A DNA stretch of 64,000 nucleotides from Kovacikia minuta CCNUW1 (lineage in GTDB: Bacteria > Cyanobacteriota > Cyanobacteriia > Leptolyngbyales > Leptolyngbyaceae). The notes under the pieces were generated by a model. That model had not been told where the DNA came from. It saw only the letters and a program-made list of their open reading frames with translations, and did not search any database. Location: NCBI RefSeq assembly GCF_020091585.1, contig NZ_CP083582.1:1922001-1986000 (forward strand), given 5' to 3'. Shown piece after piece: positions 18,264 to 27,832 of the stretch (within the stretch, counting starts at the first letter, position 1; each line of letters starts with the position of its first letter). The translations under genes and the position numbers were made by a program.

Positions 18264-20194
18264 TTATTGGCTGCAAAGTTGAATGTCGTGAACCAGCAGC
18301 CAGTTTCCAGCCAAGTTCAGCCGCCCGTCTACCGCGATCGCTTGATGGGAAGTGATTGCGCTGAGCTGTTCGTTGACCTGAGGATCAAGCGTAACCAGGC
18401 TAAGGCATTGCCCTTCAAGGAATGTGGGGGTTTGAACCTGGATTAAGTAAGTCTGCTCTTCCTGCTTCTGGAAGGTACCCCTTACTGGTTGAAAACCCGA
18501 CTCTGGAGGATGGTGTTGAACGGTTGACGGCACGGTTGGGGTTTTGCCTGCGGGTAAGTCAATTTCGATCGGACAATTGCCGCTAATGGGATAGGCTTCT
18601 GGATGGTTCAGGTAATACTGCTGCCAATGCTGCCAGTTGGGATGCTCCGGTAACAGGTTAAACAGGGGAATCACCGCAGCAGGCGCGTTCGTATCTTGAA
18701 GCAAAGCTAATTGGAGCGATCGCACAGGTAATTCCCTGGGCTGGCATTTCTGCTCGCTGCACAGTGCGGCTGCCATTCCTGCTGCCTGTCCGATCCCCAA
18801 CACAACGGGTTGCAGTCGGGTCGCCCCATTTGCGATATGGGAAACAGAAATATTCTTCTCACAAACCAACAAGCCATTCGTTATTTCAGGAATTAAACAG
18901 CGATAAGGAATGGTAAATGGGGTCTCCAGTCCAACGTCCGCCCCAGCGAATTGATTTAGGCTTCAGCGCAATATCACCGCTGGGATAGTGGTGATCGTTG
19001 GGGTAATTGCCGATGGCGATCGCGTCACAGAGACTTTCTACCTCAACCCATCCCTGATCAGAAACGTTTACGGGTAAGGGGGCAACACAGCCGCCTGCGA
19101 TCGGTAAAATATCCTGTTCTCGAAGCGTCACCCATCCTTTAAGCCGACGACTTTCCCGGTAGTAGGGGTGGAGGGCGTAGGCGGAGGTGTGGGGTGTGGG
19201 GTGTGGGGTGTGGGGTGTGGGGTAGGAGGGAGGAAAATTGTTAACGGATAACTGCTGGCTGACAGATGTTAACGGATAACTGTCAACAGATGGAAAACTA
19301 TCCTGGGCAAGCCCGTAGCGCCGACCCAGATGGGTTTGGATAAAGTGGGCAAAGCCTTGAGTGTGCCAGCGGGCTTCCTGGAGAAATTCCTGGCGGGCAG
19401 TTTCTGACTCGATCAGACGTTGAATTCCCTCTCCATAGTCATTGCCCCGGATGGGCCAGTTAATCATGAAGCGGTTTCCAGGGAGGCGACCGTAATTCAG
19501 GAATTTTTCGGGTTCGTATTTTTCCCACGCTCCCCTATACCGATCGGGATTGTACGTTGGGAGGAGCCGGGATCGCCTCGGCTACGGCTGCGGCACCAAA
19601 GTCCTGCATCACTACAACCCAGGTGGGAACCTGAATCGGATATTGTTGCATAAAGGGAATGGGGGCGATCGGAGCACTGGGTTCCTGCCATTCGGCATGC
19701 AATTCCCAACCCCAACGATGGGGCACCTCAGCCAACGCCAGCAGATCTCCCAGTTCGGTTCCATCCAGGGTAATGTGGGCATGGACGATTAGATCGGCAA
19801 AGCGAACCCCGGTTACACAGTTTCCCTGCTTCAAAACTTCCAGGGGAACCTGCCCAGAAATCCATTCCAGGTTCGGCAGGTTGGCAACCCAGTCGGCAAA
19901 AATCTCGGCACCAACCTGGGGATGATAGGTAAAAAAGCTAACCCACCCATGATCCAATCCACCCACCTGCCGCTTTTGCAGTTCCCGCAGAAAAGCGCCC
20001 CAAATCCCGGTTTGAAAGGCAGCTAACTCATTCCCATCGGGAGCAGCCACCCCAGCACTGGTCAGCATCCCTCCCAACCAGGGAAACTCGCTTACCAGGA
20101 TTGTGTTTGCTCCCCGACGCGCAGCCTGGAGGGCAGCAGCGGTTCCACCCGTACCTCCCCCCACAACTAAAACATCCGTATGCAACTGACGCAT
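18264..20194 (-). CDS. FAD-dependent oxidoreductase (FAD_oxidored family), two frame breaks
   Basis: A Rossmann-type flavoprotein in three frames. Piece 1 (20194-19535) opens with the FAD-binding loop DVLVVGGGTGGTAAALQAAR. Piece 2 (about 19540-18886) contains FLNYGRLPGNRFMINWPIRG. Piece 3 (about 18925-18264) contains GLLVCEKNISVSHIANGATR and GIGQAAGMAAAL. Removing one base at 19546-19551 gives PDRYRGAWEKYEPEKF across the first break, and one at 18921-18925 gives GTPFTIPYRCLIPEI across the second. The middle carries an insert coded by TGTGGGG heptamers. The gene follows the MORN gene by 2 bases, so the two are co-transcribed. It is paralogous to 46334-48517. The substrate is unknown. Confidence 0.85.
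19186..19223. repeat. Heptamer repeat (TGTGGGG)n inside a gene
   Basis: About five TGTGGGG units lie inside the FAD oxidoreductase gene. On the coding strand they are read as alternating Pro, His and Thr (TPHTPHPTPHT). Confidence 0.85.
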
Positions 20195-20196
20195 CG

Positions 20197-21003
20197 TTAC
20201 GGATTGGCGGGTTGTCCACTGCGGAACAAGCCACTCAGTTGCTTCCCATTCACGTAGGTAATGACGCCTTTGCCATCGGGTTTGCCACCCCGCAGTTCAC
20301 CGACGTAGCTTTTAAAGGGGCTGCCTTTAGGAAAAGTACAGGTTCCTTTTCCGCTCAGTTGGCTGCTGTAGAAGGTTCCCTGGCAACGGAGGCCATCCGC
20401 ACTGGTTAGCACTCCCTGACCATTTACCTGACCCAGATAAAAATCGCCAGTATAGGTGCTGCTGCCAAATCTCATCGTGCCTTTGCCGTGGGGTTGCCCA
20501 TCCAGTAGTCCTCCCGTGTAGCGGGTGCCATCTGCCATTGTTAATGTGCCCTTGCCAGAAAACTCCCCATTACGAAAGTTCCCGACATAGCGCCCCCCAT
20601 CCCGATAGGTCAAAACACCTTTGCCATTAAATTTGCCATTGACAAAATTTCCTTCATAGCGATCGCCATTGGCAAACACCAGCACCCCCCGACCATTGGG
20701 CATGCCATTCCGAACCGACCCTTCATAGCGATCGTCGTTCACATACACAAATAGCCCAGTTCCATTGGGTACGCCATTCCGAATCTGCCCCCCGTAATAA
20801 CTGTAGGGGCTACCAGGATTCACTTCAGAGAAGGTACAAATTCCACTGCCACTGCGCCCACTGAAATTTCCCTCACATTTGCCCCCGTCTTCAAGGGTAA
20901 AGCTGGCTGCCTGTGCAGGTAATGAATGACCAAGACCGAGCGCAACGCTTAGGGTTGAGGCGGCGAGGATTCCCATTCCCAGTCGTTGAATTGAAGGAAG
21001 CAT
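20197..21003 (-). CDS. Secreted MORN-repeat protein
   Basis: A 268-residue exported protein. ATG 21003 (MLPSIQRLGMGILAAS) gives a normal signal peptide ending at PAQAAS; an upstream start at 21045 would bury it. The mature part is a row of at least seven MORN-type repeats of about 23 residues, e.g. YEGSVRNGMPNGRGVLVFAN and YEGNFVNGKFNGKGVLTYRD, with a Cys-containing variant at both ends. MORN repeats make elongated beta-sheets for lipid or protein contact. The stop is 2 bases before the FAD oxidoreductase ATG, so the genes form an operon. The role is unknown. Confidence 0.88.
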   Translation of the reverse strand: MLPSIQRLGMGILAASTLSVALGLGHSLPAQAASFTLEDGGKCEGNFSGRSGSGICTFSEVNPGSPYSYYGGQIRNGVPNGTGLFVYVNDDRYEGSVRNGMPNGRGVLVFANGDRYEGNFVNGKFNGKGVLTYRDGGRYVGNFRNGEFSGKGTLTMADGTRYTGGLLDGQPHGKGTMRFGSSTYTGDFYLGQVNGQGVLTSADGLRCQGTFYSSQLSGKGTCTFPKGSPFKSYVGELRGGKPDGKGVITYVNGKQLSGLFRSGQPANP

Positions 21004-21411
21004 AGATAGACACTCCGTTTGAGAAGCACACTTTACAAAAGTCAAAAATAGTTTTTGTGAAAGAGACGAGTTAATTAGTCAATAAATCTAACTTTAGAGT
21101 TCCCCAGAATTTGGGTAATTCTAGCAATACTTTACTCGCTTATGAAAAGCACCAGCAAGCGAAGTTAGGGATTACCGCAGGGGGCAGGGGGCAGGGGTTA
21201 GGGAGAAAGTAACCGCTGATGAAGCGTTTCAGCGCTCTAGGATGTTCTAATCTTTAGGGCGAGGGCTGCCAGTACAAACACAGAGAACCGTATCCCAAAT
21301 TAAAGCTCGTATAAAACTTAACACATTCCAATTACTTCCCTGCGGGCAACAGGCAGGCTGAACTCGTGCCGCTCATCAGAAGTGTTAAAAGATAGCTTAA
21401 GGCAGAAAAAA

Positions 21412-21440
21412 AGGGGTCAGAAAAGAGTATTTTGACCCCT
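21412..21440. terminator. Hairpin near an IS remnant
   Basis: Stem AGGGGTCA / TGACCCCT with a 13-base A/T-rich loop, about 40 bases ahead of the transposase fragment. It may belong to the old IS. The rest of 21046-21480 shows no gene. Confidence 0.4.
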
Positions 21441-21477
21441 AACGAAAAAAAGATGTCTGATGCTATCGTCGTTTCCG

Positions 21478-21760
21478 AATATTGTCAAACCACTGCTCAA
21501 GCGACTGTCACCGAAAGACTACCCGGTTTTTGAAAATGCATCTCAAACTTGACCGCTTGATTTGTAAAAGTGCTAACGGAGTGATGATTCAAATCTACGT
21601 GGTACTGATTGCCTATTTAATTCTAGAGTTGATGGAAATTCCTGCCTTTTATGGGCATCGATTGTTGGATAAGTTTCGCGATTTGCAGTTAGAATTCAGT
21701 CGTCGCCGTTCTATGGTTCATTGGAGCTATGATTTCCTCCCAGAGGCTCTTGTCCATTGA
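21478..21760 (+). pseudogene. C-terminal fragment of an IS4-like transposase
   Basis: About 80 residues are readable as the end of an IS4-type DDE transposase (RFLKMHLKLDRLICKSANG, then VMIQIYVVLIAYLILELMEI and SYDFLPEALV). The catalytic part is missing upstream and no terminal repeats are recognisable, so this is an old remnant. It lies between the MORN gene and the DUF1537 kinase gene. Confidence 0.6.
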
Positions 21761-21881
21761 AGTGTCCGCTGAAGTATGAAGTTTATATCTGGATTCAACA
21801 CTTCTGGAATTAAGCCTCTTCGAACAAACGGGATTCAATCTGATATTCCCCTCCTGTCCTCTGTCTTCTTTCATGCGTCCC

Positions 21882-23210
21882 TCAATCGCTCCGCTGACTC
21901 AAGCGTCGATACACCGTTGCCAGTGCAGTTGCGTCACCGACGTTACCGGGGAACAGGACGACAGGTAAATCGGGAAACTGGGGATGGTGGGAGGGGGTTC
22001 TGACCATTGAAACTCCGGCAAGTACCTGACCCAGCAACTTTGCGGTGCGAAGGTTGAGTCCTGTACTGAGGGTATCGTTCGAGGTAATGCCGCCTTTGCT
22101 GATCAAAAAACCAATCTCTGAAGGAAGGTGGCGGATCACATCCATTAGCAGCGCCGAAACCGCTTCTCCAAAATCCAGGCGGGTTTGCACATCATCAAAG
22201 CTCAACTCCTGGCGGCTGGTATAGACGACGGGAGTTTGCCCTGCGGCATGAACTTGACTAACTTTTTGAACGGTTTCAGCGAGTAGGGCTGCCCGTGGCT
22301 CGTTGGATTGCTCTAGCAAGCGTGCAACCTGGACTTCGATTCCTGAAATTCCGGGTTGTTGCAGGAGTTGCTCTAATTGCTCGGTCGTTTTTTTGACGTG
22401 CGAGCCAACAATGATTGCCCCCGGTTTGCTACCACGCACGTATTCAGCCATCGCCTCAGGGGCGATCGGTTGGGGTGGCAGATCCGCGAGCGCTGTTAGC
22501 AAACTGGCGGCACTCCGAAATAAAAATCGCTTGCCCTGGGAAGCCGCCTTTAGGACATCCGCAGCAAAGTGATTCAAATCGGCTTGAGTTTCCGCATCGA
22601 CAACACAGCACTGGTTATTGTGCAGATGCAGGAGCCGCTCCAGGACACCCGCGCGAATATCCTGGAGCAAGAATCGATCGACCGTGGCGGCGGGAATTTG
22701 CCCATCGGTTTTTTCCGCCACATAATCTGGCAAATAGCTGTGCTGGTAAGCAAACACAGAATCGCGGGCAAATTCTGTTTCATGCACAGGGGTATCAACC
22801 CCATTCACCTTAAGATAATGCACACTATTCCGGGTTGTTCGTCCCCCTTCAAAAAATGCGGGGGTCAAAAAATGGGCATCAAACGGCCCCAGTTCTGCCG
22901 CAATTACATCGGTTTCGATCGGGTAATGTCCTCGCAGGGTTGAATCCGATCGGCTGACCACCAAAAAATCCTGGACAGCTTCAGCTGCGATCGCCTGCTT
23001 TAAATTGCGGCAAACCTCCTGGGTTACGGCAGCGGCTTTCTCTGGGGTCAATGCGCGTGTGTTGGTCAACACAAAGAAAATGGGTGCTTCATCGCTCAAT
23101 CCCAAACGCAGGGTTGCCACATCCCACTGCATCAGCAACAGGCAACTGTGAACCGTTTGGGAACCCGTCGGATCGTCATCTAAAACAATGATTTTGGGCT
23201 TGCTGCTCAT
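21882..23210 (-). CDS. Four-carbon acid sugar kinase family protein (DUF1537)
   Basis: A 442-residue soluble kinase of the OtnK/DtnK type, which phosphorylates erythronate, threonate or related sugar acids using ATP. The N-terminal domain has VLDDDPTGSQTVH and SRSDSTLRGHYPIE, with DAHFLTPAFFEGGR after it. The C-terminal nucleotide-binding domain has GAIIVGSHVKKTTEQL, FLISKGGITSND and PVVLFPGNVGD. ATG 23210 (MSSKPKIIVLDDD) fits the family better than a start at 23234. No sugar-acid catabolic neighbours are present, so the physiological substrate is open. Confidence 0.85.
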   Translation of the reverse strand: MSSKPKIIVLDDDPTGSQTVHSCLLLMQWDVATLRLGLSDEAPIFFVLTNTRALTPEKAAAVTQEVCRNLKQAIAAEAVQDFLVVSRSDSTLRGHYPIETDVIAAELGPFDAHFLTPAFFEGGRTTRNSVHYLKVNGVDTPVHETEFARDSVFAYQHSYLPDYVAEKTDGQIPAATVDRFLLQDIRAGVLERLLHLHNNQCCVVDAETQADLNHFAADVLKAASQGKRFLFRSAASLLTALADLPPQPIAPEAMAEYVRGSKPGAIIVGSHVKKTTEQLEQLLQQPGISGIEVQVARLLEQSNEPRAALLAETVQKVSQVHAAGQTPVVYTSRQELSFDDVQTRLDFGEAVSALLMDVIRHLPSEIGFLISKGGITSNDTLSTGLNLRTAKLLGQVLAGVSMVRTPSHHPQFPDLPVVLFPGNVGDATALATVYRRLSQRSD

Positions 23211-23236
23211 AATGAGGTCGAATAAAAATACCACCT

Positions 23237-23346
23237 GTACATTTTTCGGTGATGGGCAATTTCTGTAGGGGCAGGTTTGGTAGATAATTTGTGCATTTTA
23301 GTCAGTCCTTTAGCAAAACCTGCCCCTACGTCACCGGAACATTTAC
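23237..23346. repeat. Inverted-repeat element with GTAGGGGCAGGTTT arms
   Basis: Outer arms GTACATTTTTCGGTGA and, on the other strand, GTAAATGTTCCGGTGA pair. Inner arms GTAGGGGCAGGTTT and AAACCTGCCCCTAC pair. It fills the gap between the kinase and hpnK genes. It is related in its arms to 4746-4844. Confidence 0.65.
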
Positions 23347-23384
23347 AGTAGGAAAAATGATGAGTCTGAGTTAATCCATTATTT

Positions 23385-24323
23385 TCAAGCCGAGGTAATG
23401 GTTTCCCAATCATTGAAGTTCACCAGTTCAAAATTGCTTTCAGCCAGAGCTGCGCGAACCCGATCGCTGGTTAGCGCCTCCAATTCCCGCTGCCCCCAGC
23501 CAATCGGACTGTTCACAGGCTCATCGGGATTGGCGATTGCGGGATGGGAATAGATCTCCACCACATCCGCTTGAATTTGGGGAATCAGTGCCAGCAGATA
23601 ATCTTCCGTCATTCTGGCACTTTGCAAAAAGCCGTAGACCCGATCGACAAACCCAATTCCTTTAGACTGCAACACCTTTTCCCCGTATAGGCGGAGTCCC
23701 CAAAAGACGGATGCCCACACAACTTTAGTCTGGAGATCGCTGCGGTCAATGTTTAATGTTAGTCGCAGTTCTTCCGAGGGAAGCCGAATTACCTTAATGT
23801 CAAATTCCTCTGCCAGTGCCACCAGCGATCGCAAAATGACCGGATGGGAATGCATGTGCAAATGCCCATCCACATGGGACAACTTCAGCCCAGTCGAACG
23901 AAATTTCTCCAGTTGAGCCCGAATTTCTAATGGAATTTGGCGGCGGGCAAATCCATTGAACTGGTAATACACACCCGCCCGATTGGGTTCGTTAGAAAAG
24001 TTTCCCTCATCATCCACCAGGTTTGGAATCAACGAAGGGGGCAAAACCGATTTCCCTTTTCCCAATGTTAAATGTAACCCGACCCCCAACTTAGGATGCG
24101 CCTTTGCCAATTCCACCGCTTCTTCAAACGCAGGCGCACCCACCATTAAACTCGTACTGGTCAGCACTCCCCGTTCATGGGCTGCAATAATGGCACGATT
24201 GACCCCGTGGGAAAAGCCAAAATCATCCGCGTTGATAATGGCAAACCGACGATGCGATCGCGCAGAGCTTCCAGATCCTGGCGAATCAGTAGAAAATTTT
24301 GTCTGTGCTTGGGAGTAACTCAT
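23385..24323 (-). CDS. hpnK: Hopanoid-associated carbohydrate deacetylase (ChbG/YdjC fold, HpnK)
   Basis: A metal-dependent deacetylase of the YdjC family. The N-terminal signature INADDFGFSHGVNRAI carries the metal Asp pair. HVDGHLHMHSHP supplies metal histidines, and EIYSHPA is typical. In hopanoid producers HpnK deacetylates N-acetylglucosaminyl bacteriohopanetetrol, made by HpnI, to the glucosamine form. The hpnI gene is the next gene, transcribed divergently. The start is uncertain: ATG 24323 (MSYSQAQTKF) or GTG 24368, 15 residues earlier. The core starts only at about residue 27 of the short form. Confidence 0.83.
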   Translation of the reverse strand: MSYSQAQTKFSTDSPGSGSSARSHRRFAIINADDFGFSHGVNRAIIAAHERGVLTSTSLMVGAPAFEEAVELAKAHPKLGVGLHLTLGKGKSVLPPSLIPNLVDDEGNFSNEPNRAGVYYQFNGFARRQIPLEIRAQLEKFRSTGLKLSHVDGHLHMHSHPVILRSLVALAEEFDIKVIRLPSEELRLTLNIDRSDLQTKVVWASVFWGLRLYGEKVLQSKGIGFVDRVYGFLQSARMTEDYLLALIPQIQADVVEIYSHPAIANPDEPVNSPIGWGQRELEALTSDRVRAALAESNFELVNFNDWETITSA

Positions 24324-24381
24324 CCAACTGTACGATGACGGAAAAATCGAACTATCACAAACTATCACACATGTTGTAAAT

Positions 24382-24453
24382 AGGTGTCAGGTGTCAGGTG
24401 TCAGGTGTCAGGTGTGAGGTGTCAGGTGTCAGGTGTCAGGTGTCAGGTGTCAG
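24382..24453. repeat. Heptamer array (AGGTGTC)n
   Basis: About ten AGGTGTC units, one changed to AGGTGTG, in the divergent hpnK/hpnI intergenic region. A second, pyrimidine-rich heptamer array (CTCCCCA-like, about 24480-24535) follows directly before hpnI. Confidence 0.9.
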
Positions 24454-24566
24454 GGAAAGGATAAAGGATAAAAGTTATCTCCCCCACCTCCCCACCTCCC
24501 CCATCCTCCCCACCTCCCCCATCCTCCCCACCTCCTCTCTGCCTTCATTCCTTAACTTTTTTCCTA

Positions 24567-25712
24567 ATGATGCTTGCCTTAGAAGCCGTTTTACTCTTTT
24601 TAATTGCAGCCTCGATCGTGTTCTATTCCTGGTGTGCGATCGCCACTTTTCGCTTTTACACGGGCGCGAAACCAGGAGCCAACAACAACCTACCGCCCGT
24701 TTCGATCCTGATTCCAACCTGCGGTGTGGATGAGGGTGCCTGGGAAAATTGGGAAAGCTTCTGCCAGCAGGACTATGGCTCCTATGAGGTGGTGTTTGGT
24801 GTCATGGATCCAAACGACGCTGCTGTGCCAGTTTTGGAAAAATTGGTTGCGAAATATCCCGATCGTGCCCGCTTAATTACTTCTCTGGCAGTTCGGGGGA
24901 TTAACTATCAGATCAGTAATCTGATGCATCTGCTGGAAACAGCCCGCCATGAAATTGTGATTCTGACCAATGACGACATGTGGGTAGAGCCGCACTACCT
25001 TCAGACGGTAACCACACCGATGTCCGATGAGAAGGTTGGAATTGTCACCTGTGGCTATCTTGGTCACGATCCCCAATACCCCACAGCGGCACTGGCTTCC
25101 CTGGGGCGGTGTGTGGATTTTATTCCCAGTGTGCTGGTGGCACGGGATCTGGAAGGGGGGTTGCAGTTTTCCCTGGGAGCGACGATCGCCACCCGCAAAT
25201 CGATTTTGGAGAAAGTCGGCGGCTTGGAGACTGTGGTGAATCGGGTCGGGTCGGACTACCACATTGGCAATCTGGTGAGCGATGCGGGGTACAAAATTGA
25301 ACTGTCGCAGTACGTTCTGGAAACCGATACCGGCAATGAAAGTTTCCAACAACTCTTCAAACGGGAGTTACGCTGGGCAAGAACGAGCCGTTGGCAGCGG
25401 GGTTGGCTCTATTTCACGATCGCAACCACCTACGGAACGGTCTACTGTCCCCCGTTGTTATTGCTATCTGGGTTCCAAACCTGGGCAGTGATCGTGAGTG
25501 GTATCACGATCGCCCTCAGACTAATCCAATCCCTGATTGCAGCCTACCGCATGGGTTGTCCCAGGTTAGTCCGATGGTTCTGGTTGTTGCCCATACGTGA
25601 TTTATTGAACTTTGTCACTTGGGCGATCGGTGGCATCGGGCAAACGATCTATTGGCGGGGACGACAATTGCAAATCAGCGAAGGTGGCATTCTCTCAGAG
25701 CAAATGGATTAG
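24567..25712 (+). CDS. hpnI: Hopanoid-associated family 2 glycosyltransferase (HpnI)
   Basis: A 381-residue membrane glycosyltransferase related to ceramide glucosyltransferase. An N-terminal membrane span (residues 3-26) is followed by the GT2 domain: VSILIPTCGVDEGAWENW, ILTNDDMWV with the metal-binding DD, and the C-terminal ELRWARTSR box of the processive-like family. Two or three spans close the protein. HpnI transfers N-acetylglucosamine to bacteriohopanetetrol. Pairing with divergent hpnK supports this role. No squalene-hopene cyclase is in the window, so hopanoid synthesis itself must be encoded elsewhere. Confidence 0.83.
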   Translation: MMLALEAVLLFLIAASIVFYSWCAIATFRFYTGAKPGANNNLPPVSILIPTCGVDEGAWENWESFCQQDYGSYEVVFGVMDPNDAAVPVLEKLVAKYPDRARLITSLAVRGINYQISNLMHLLETARHEIVILTNDDMWVEPHYLQTVTTPMSDEKVGIVTCGYLGHDPQYPTAALASLGRCVDFIPSVLVARDLEGGLQFSLGATIATRKSILEKVGGLETVVNRVGSDYHIGNLVSDAGYKIELSQYVLETDTGNESFQQLFKRELRWARTSRWQRGWLYFTIATTYGTVYCPPLLLLSGFQTWAVIVSGITIALRLIQSLIAAYRMGCPRLVRWFWLLPIRDLLNFVTWAIGGIGQTIYWRGRQLQISEGGILSEQMD

Positions 25713-25752
25713 GAATAAAAGCAGAGGTAGGGAAGATGGGGTGGGAGTTTGG

Positions 25753-25803
25753 AGTTTTAAGTTTTAAGTTTTAAGTTAATGCTGACACCTGACACCTGAC
25801 ACC
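25753..25803. repeat. Two heptamer arrays (AGTTTTA)n and (GACACCT)n
   Basis: AGTTTTA units at 25753-25778 and GACACCT units at 25784-25803 lie end to end between the convergent hpnI and epimerase genes. This shows that unrelated 7-base units can adjoin. Confidence 0.85.
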
Positions 25804-26813
25804 TACCACCTATTGTAGGAGCGGTACCAATCGACAAATTTGGGAATTCCAACTTCGATCGGGGTATCAGGTTGAAAGCCAATTTCCCGCTTTAAATCGG
25901 TGATATCTGCATCGGCTTGAGGCACATCCCCTGGCTGGAGGGGAAGCAAATTTTGGGTTGCTTTTTTACCCAAATAATTTTCTAAAACTTCAATGAAATA
26001 ACCCAACTGAACCGTTTGATGATTGCCGATATTGTAAATTTTGAACGGTGCGTAACTGGTACTGGGATCGGATAAATCTTGCAGTGCATTTGGAGCGGGT
26101 GTTGGAATTTTATCCATCAGGCGGCTTACCCCTTCTACCACATCATCAATGTAGGTAAAATTTCGCTGCATTTTACCCCCATTAAAAACATCGATCGGTT
26201 TTCCTTCTAAGATTGCTTTCGTAAATAGAAAGAGTGCCATGTCGGGTCTTCCCCAGGGACCGTAAACACTGAAAAATCTCAACCCGGTCACTGCCATGCC
26301 GTACAAGTGACTGTAGGAATGTGCCATTAATTCATTCGATCGCTTCGTTGCAGCATACAGGCTAATCGGATGATTCACCGGATCTTGAACGGAGAAGGGT
26401 CTTTTTGTATTCGCTCCATAAACTGAACTGGAAGAAGCAAAAACTAAGTGCTCAATCTTTGCATGGCGACAGGCTTCTAAAATGTTCAAAAAACCCACCA
26501 GGTTACTATCTACATAGGCATGGGGATTCGTTAAGGAATAGCGCACCCCTGCCTGAGCCGCCAAATGAACCACTCTAGTAAACGAATGCTTTACGAATAG
26601 TTCAGGAAGTGCGGTGCGATCGCTGATGTCCAGGTGATAAAACTGGAAATTTGAATCATCCTTTAACTGGCGTAGGCGATCGTGCTTCAAATTGACATCA
26701 TAATATTCATTCAGACTATCAATCCCAATCACTTCATTGCCTAACTTCAATAACTTTTGACTCAGATGGAAGCCAATAAAGCCTGCGGTTCCTGTTACCA
26801 AAATTCTCCCCAT
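25803..26813 (-). CDS. NAD-dependent nucleotide-sugar epimerase (UDP-glucuronate 4-epimerase type)
   Basis: A 336-residue extended short-chain dehydrogenase. The NAD loop is [14 protein letters not shown]. The catalytic Ser lies in FASSSSVYG and the Tyr/Lys pair in [35 protein letters not shown] and [13 protein letters not shown] are strongly characteristic of CapI/LspL UDP-glucuronate 4-epimerases, which make UDP-galacturonate for envelope polysaccharide. UDP-glucose 4-epimerase activity is a less likely alternative. It is single and convergent with hpnI. Confidence 0.88.
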   Translation of the reverse strand: MGRILVTGTAGFIGFHLSQKLLKLGNEVIGIDSLNEYYDVNLKHDRLRQLKDDSNFQFYHLDISDRTALPELFVKHSFTRVVHLAAQAGVRYSLTNPHAYVDSNLVGFLNILEACRHAKIEHLVFASSSSVYGANTKRPFSVQDPVNHPISLYAATKRSNELMAHSYSHLYGMAVTGLRFFSVYGPWGRPDMALFLFTKAILEGKPIDVFNGGKMQRNFTYIDDVVEGVSRLMDKIPTPAPNALQDLSDPSTSYAPFKIYNIGNHQTVQLGYFIEVLENYLGKKATQNLLPLQPGDVPQADADITDLKREIGFQPDTPIEVGIPKFVDWYRSYNRW

Positions 26814-26895
26814 ACCGTGTTCCTTTAAAGCCTCCGGAGATTGTAACGTATAGAATCATACCCCCCTCACTCCCCTTAAAATAGGCTGTCTACCT

Positions 26896-27534
26896 TTGGG
26901 AAATCATGAGAGCCGCTGGGAAAAGATCTGGCAGAAATTGCAGGCACCTGAAGTGCCCAGGAGCTTATTGAAGCAGCTAGTTAGGGCGTATTCTGCTCCC
27001 AATCGCTTCTATCACAACCTCAGCCATATTCAGGATTGCCTCTCCAAGTTTGACCACATCAACGCCTTAGCAACTGACCCAGCGGAAGTTGAACTGGCAA
27101 TCTGGTTTCATGATGCGATTTACAACCCCAAAAGAAACGATAACGAGCAAAGAAGTGCAATTTGGGCAAAAGCCGCGATCGCCCAGGCTGGATTGCATCC
27201 AGGGATTGCTGAAAGAGTTTCAGATTTAATTCTCGCCACAGAGCATCATACCGAAGTAAGGGGTAGAGATGCCCAGGTGATGGTTGATATCGACCTCTCA
27301 ATTTTGGGGAGCGAGGAGAATATTTTCTGGCAGTATGACGCAAACATTCGGAAGGAATATGCCTGGGTTCCAGACCCAATTTTTAAGCAGAAGCGAATCG
27401 AGATTCTGCGCGGCTTCTTGAGTCGCTCATCCATCTACAACCTTGAGGAATATCAAGCCAGATTTGAGGAAAAAGCACGGGCGAATCTGGAGCGGGCGAT
27501 CGTCCGCTGGTCATCGTCGCGTTCAGATGGGTAA
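26896..27534 (+). CDS. HD-domain metal-dependent phosphohydrolase (COG4339 type)
   Basis: A 212-residue soluble protein. A TTG start at 26896 gives MGNHESRWEKIWQ. The family pattern FYHNLSHIQDCL at about 38-49, AIWFHDAIYNPKRNDNEQRS with the HD pair, and ILATEHH place it among predicted HD phosphohydrolases of unknown substrate. It is monocistronic, divergent from the epimerase gene by about 80 bases. After it, up to 27832, lie only (TTTTAGA)n-type repeats, a short A/T-rich stretch and a pyrimidine-rich tract. Confidence 0.82.
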   Translation: MGNHESRWEKIWQKLQAPEVPRSLLKQLVRAYSAPNRFYHNLSHIQDCLSKFDHINALATDPAEVELAIWFHDAIYNPKRNDNEQRSAIWAKAAIAQAGLHPGIAERVSDLILATEHHTEVRGRDAQVMVDIDLSILGSEENIFWQYDANIRKEYAWVPDPIFKQKRIEILRGFLSRSSIYNLEEYQARFEEKARANLERAIVRWSSSRSDG

Positions 27535-27832
27535 GCTTGAAAAGAAAGCACCTGGGTCGATTTTAGATTTTAGATTTTAGACTTTTAAGGGTTACGGACT
27601 GAGTTAACAAGCTGGCAGCCATTTTCACGCACACTTACCACACCCTACACCCCACACCCAAACCACAAAACTGTGACTTACTGATCTGAATACCCTATAA
27701 GTGTAAATTAATTGACAAGCTTGTATTACGTATGTAGTATATGTAATATAACACGTCTTCTTTTCATCCCCCATCCTTCCTCCCTCCTCCCCCCTCCCTC
27801 ATTCCCCTTTTTCTAGTCGAGAGGCGATCGTT

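Noticed and set aside
24382-24535. Tandem repeats resembling a CRISPR array
   Set aside because: The period is 7 bases with no spacers, no long repeat unit and no cas genes.
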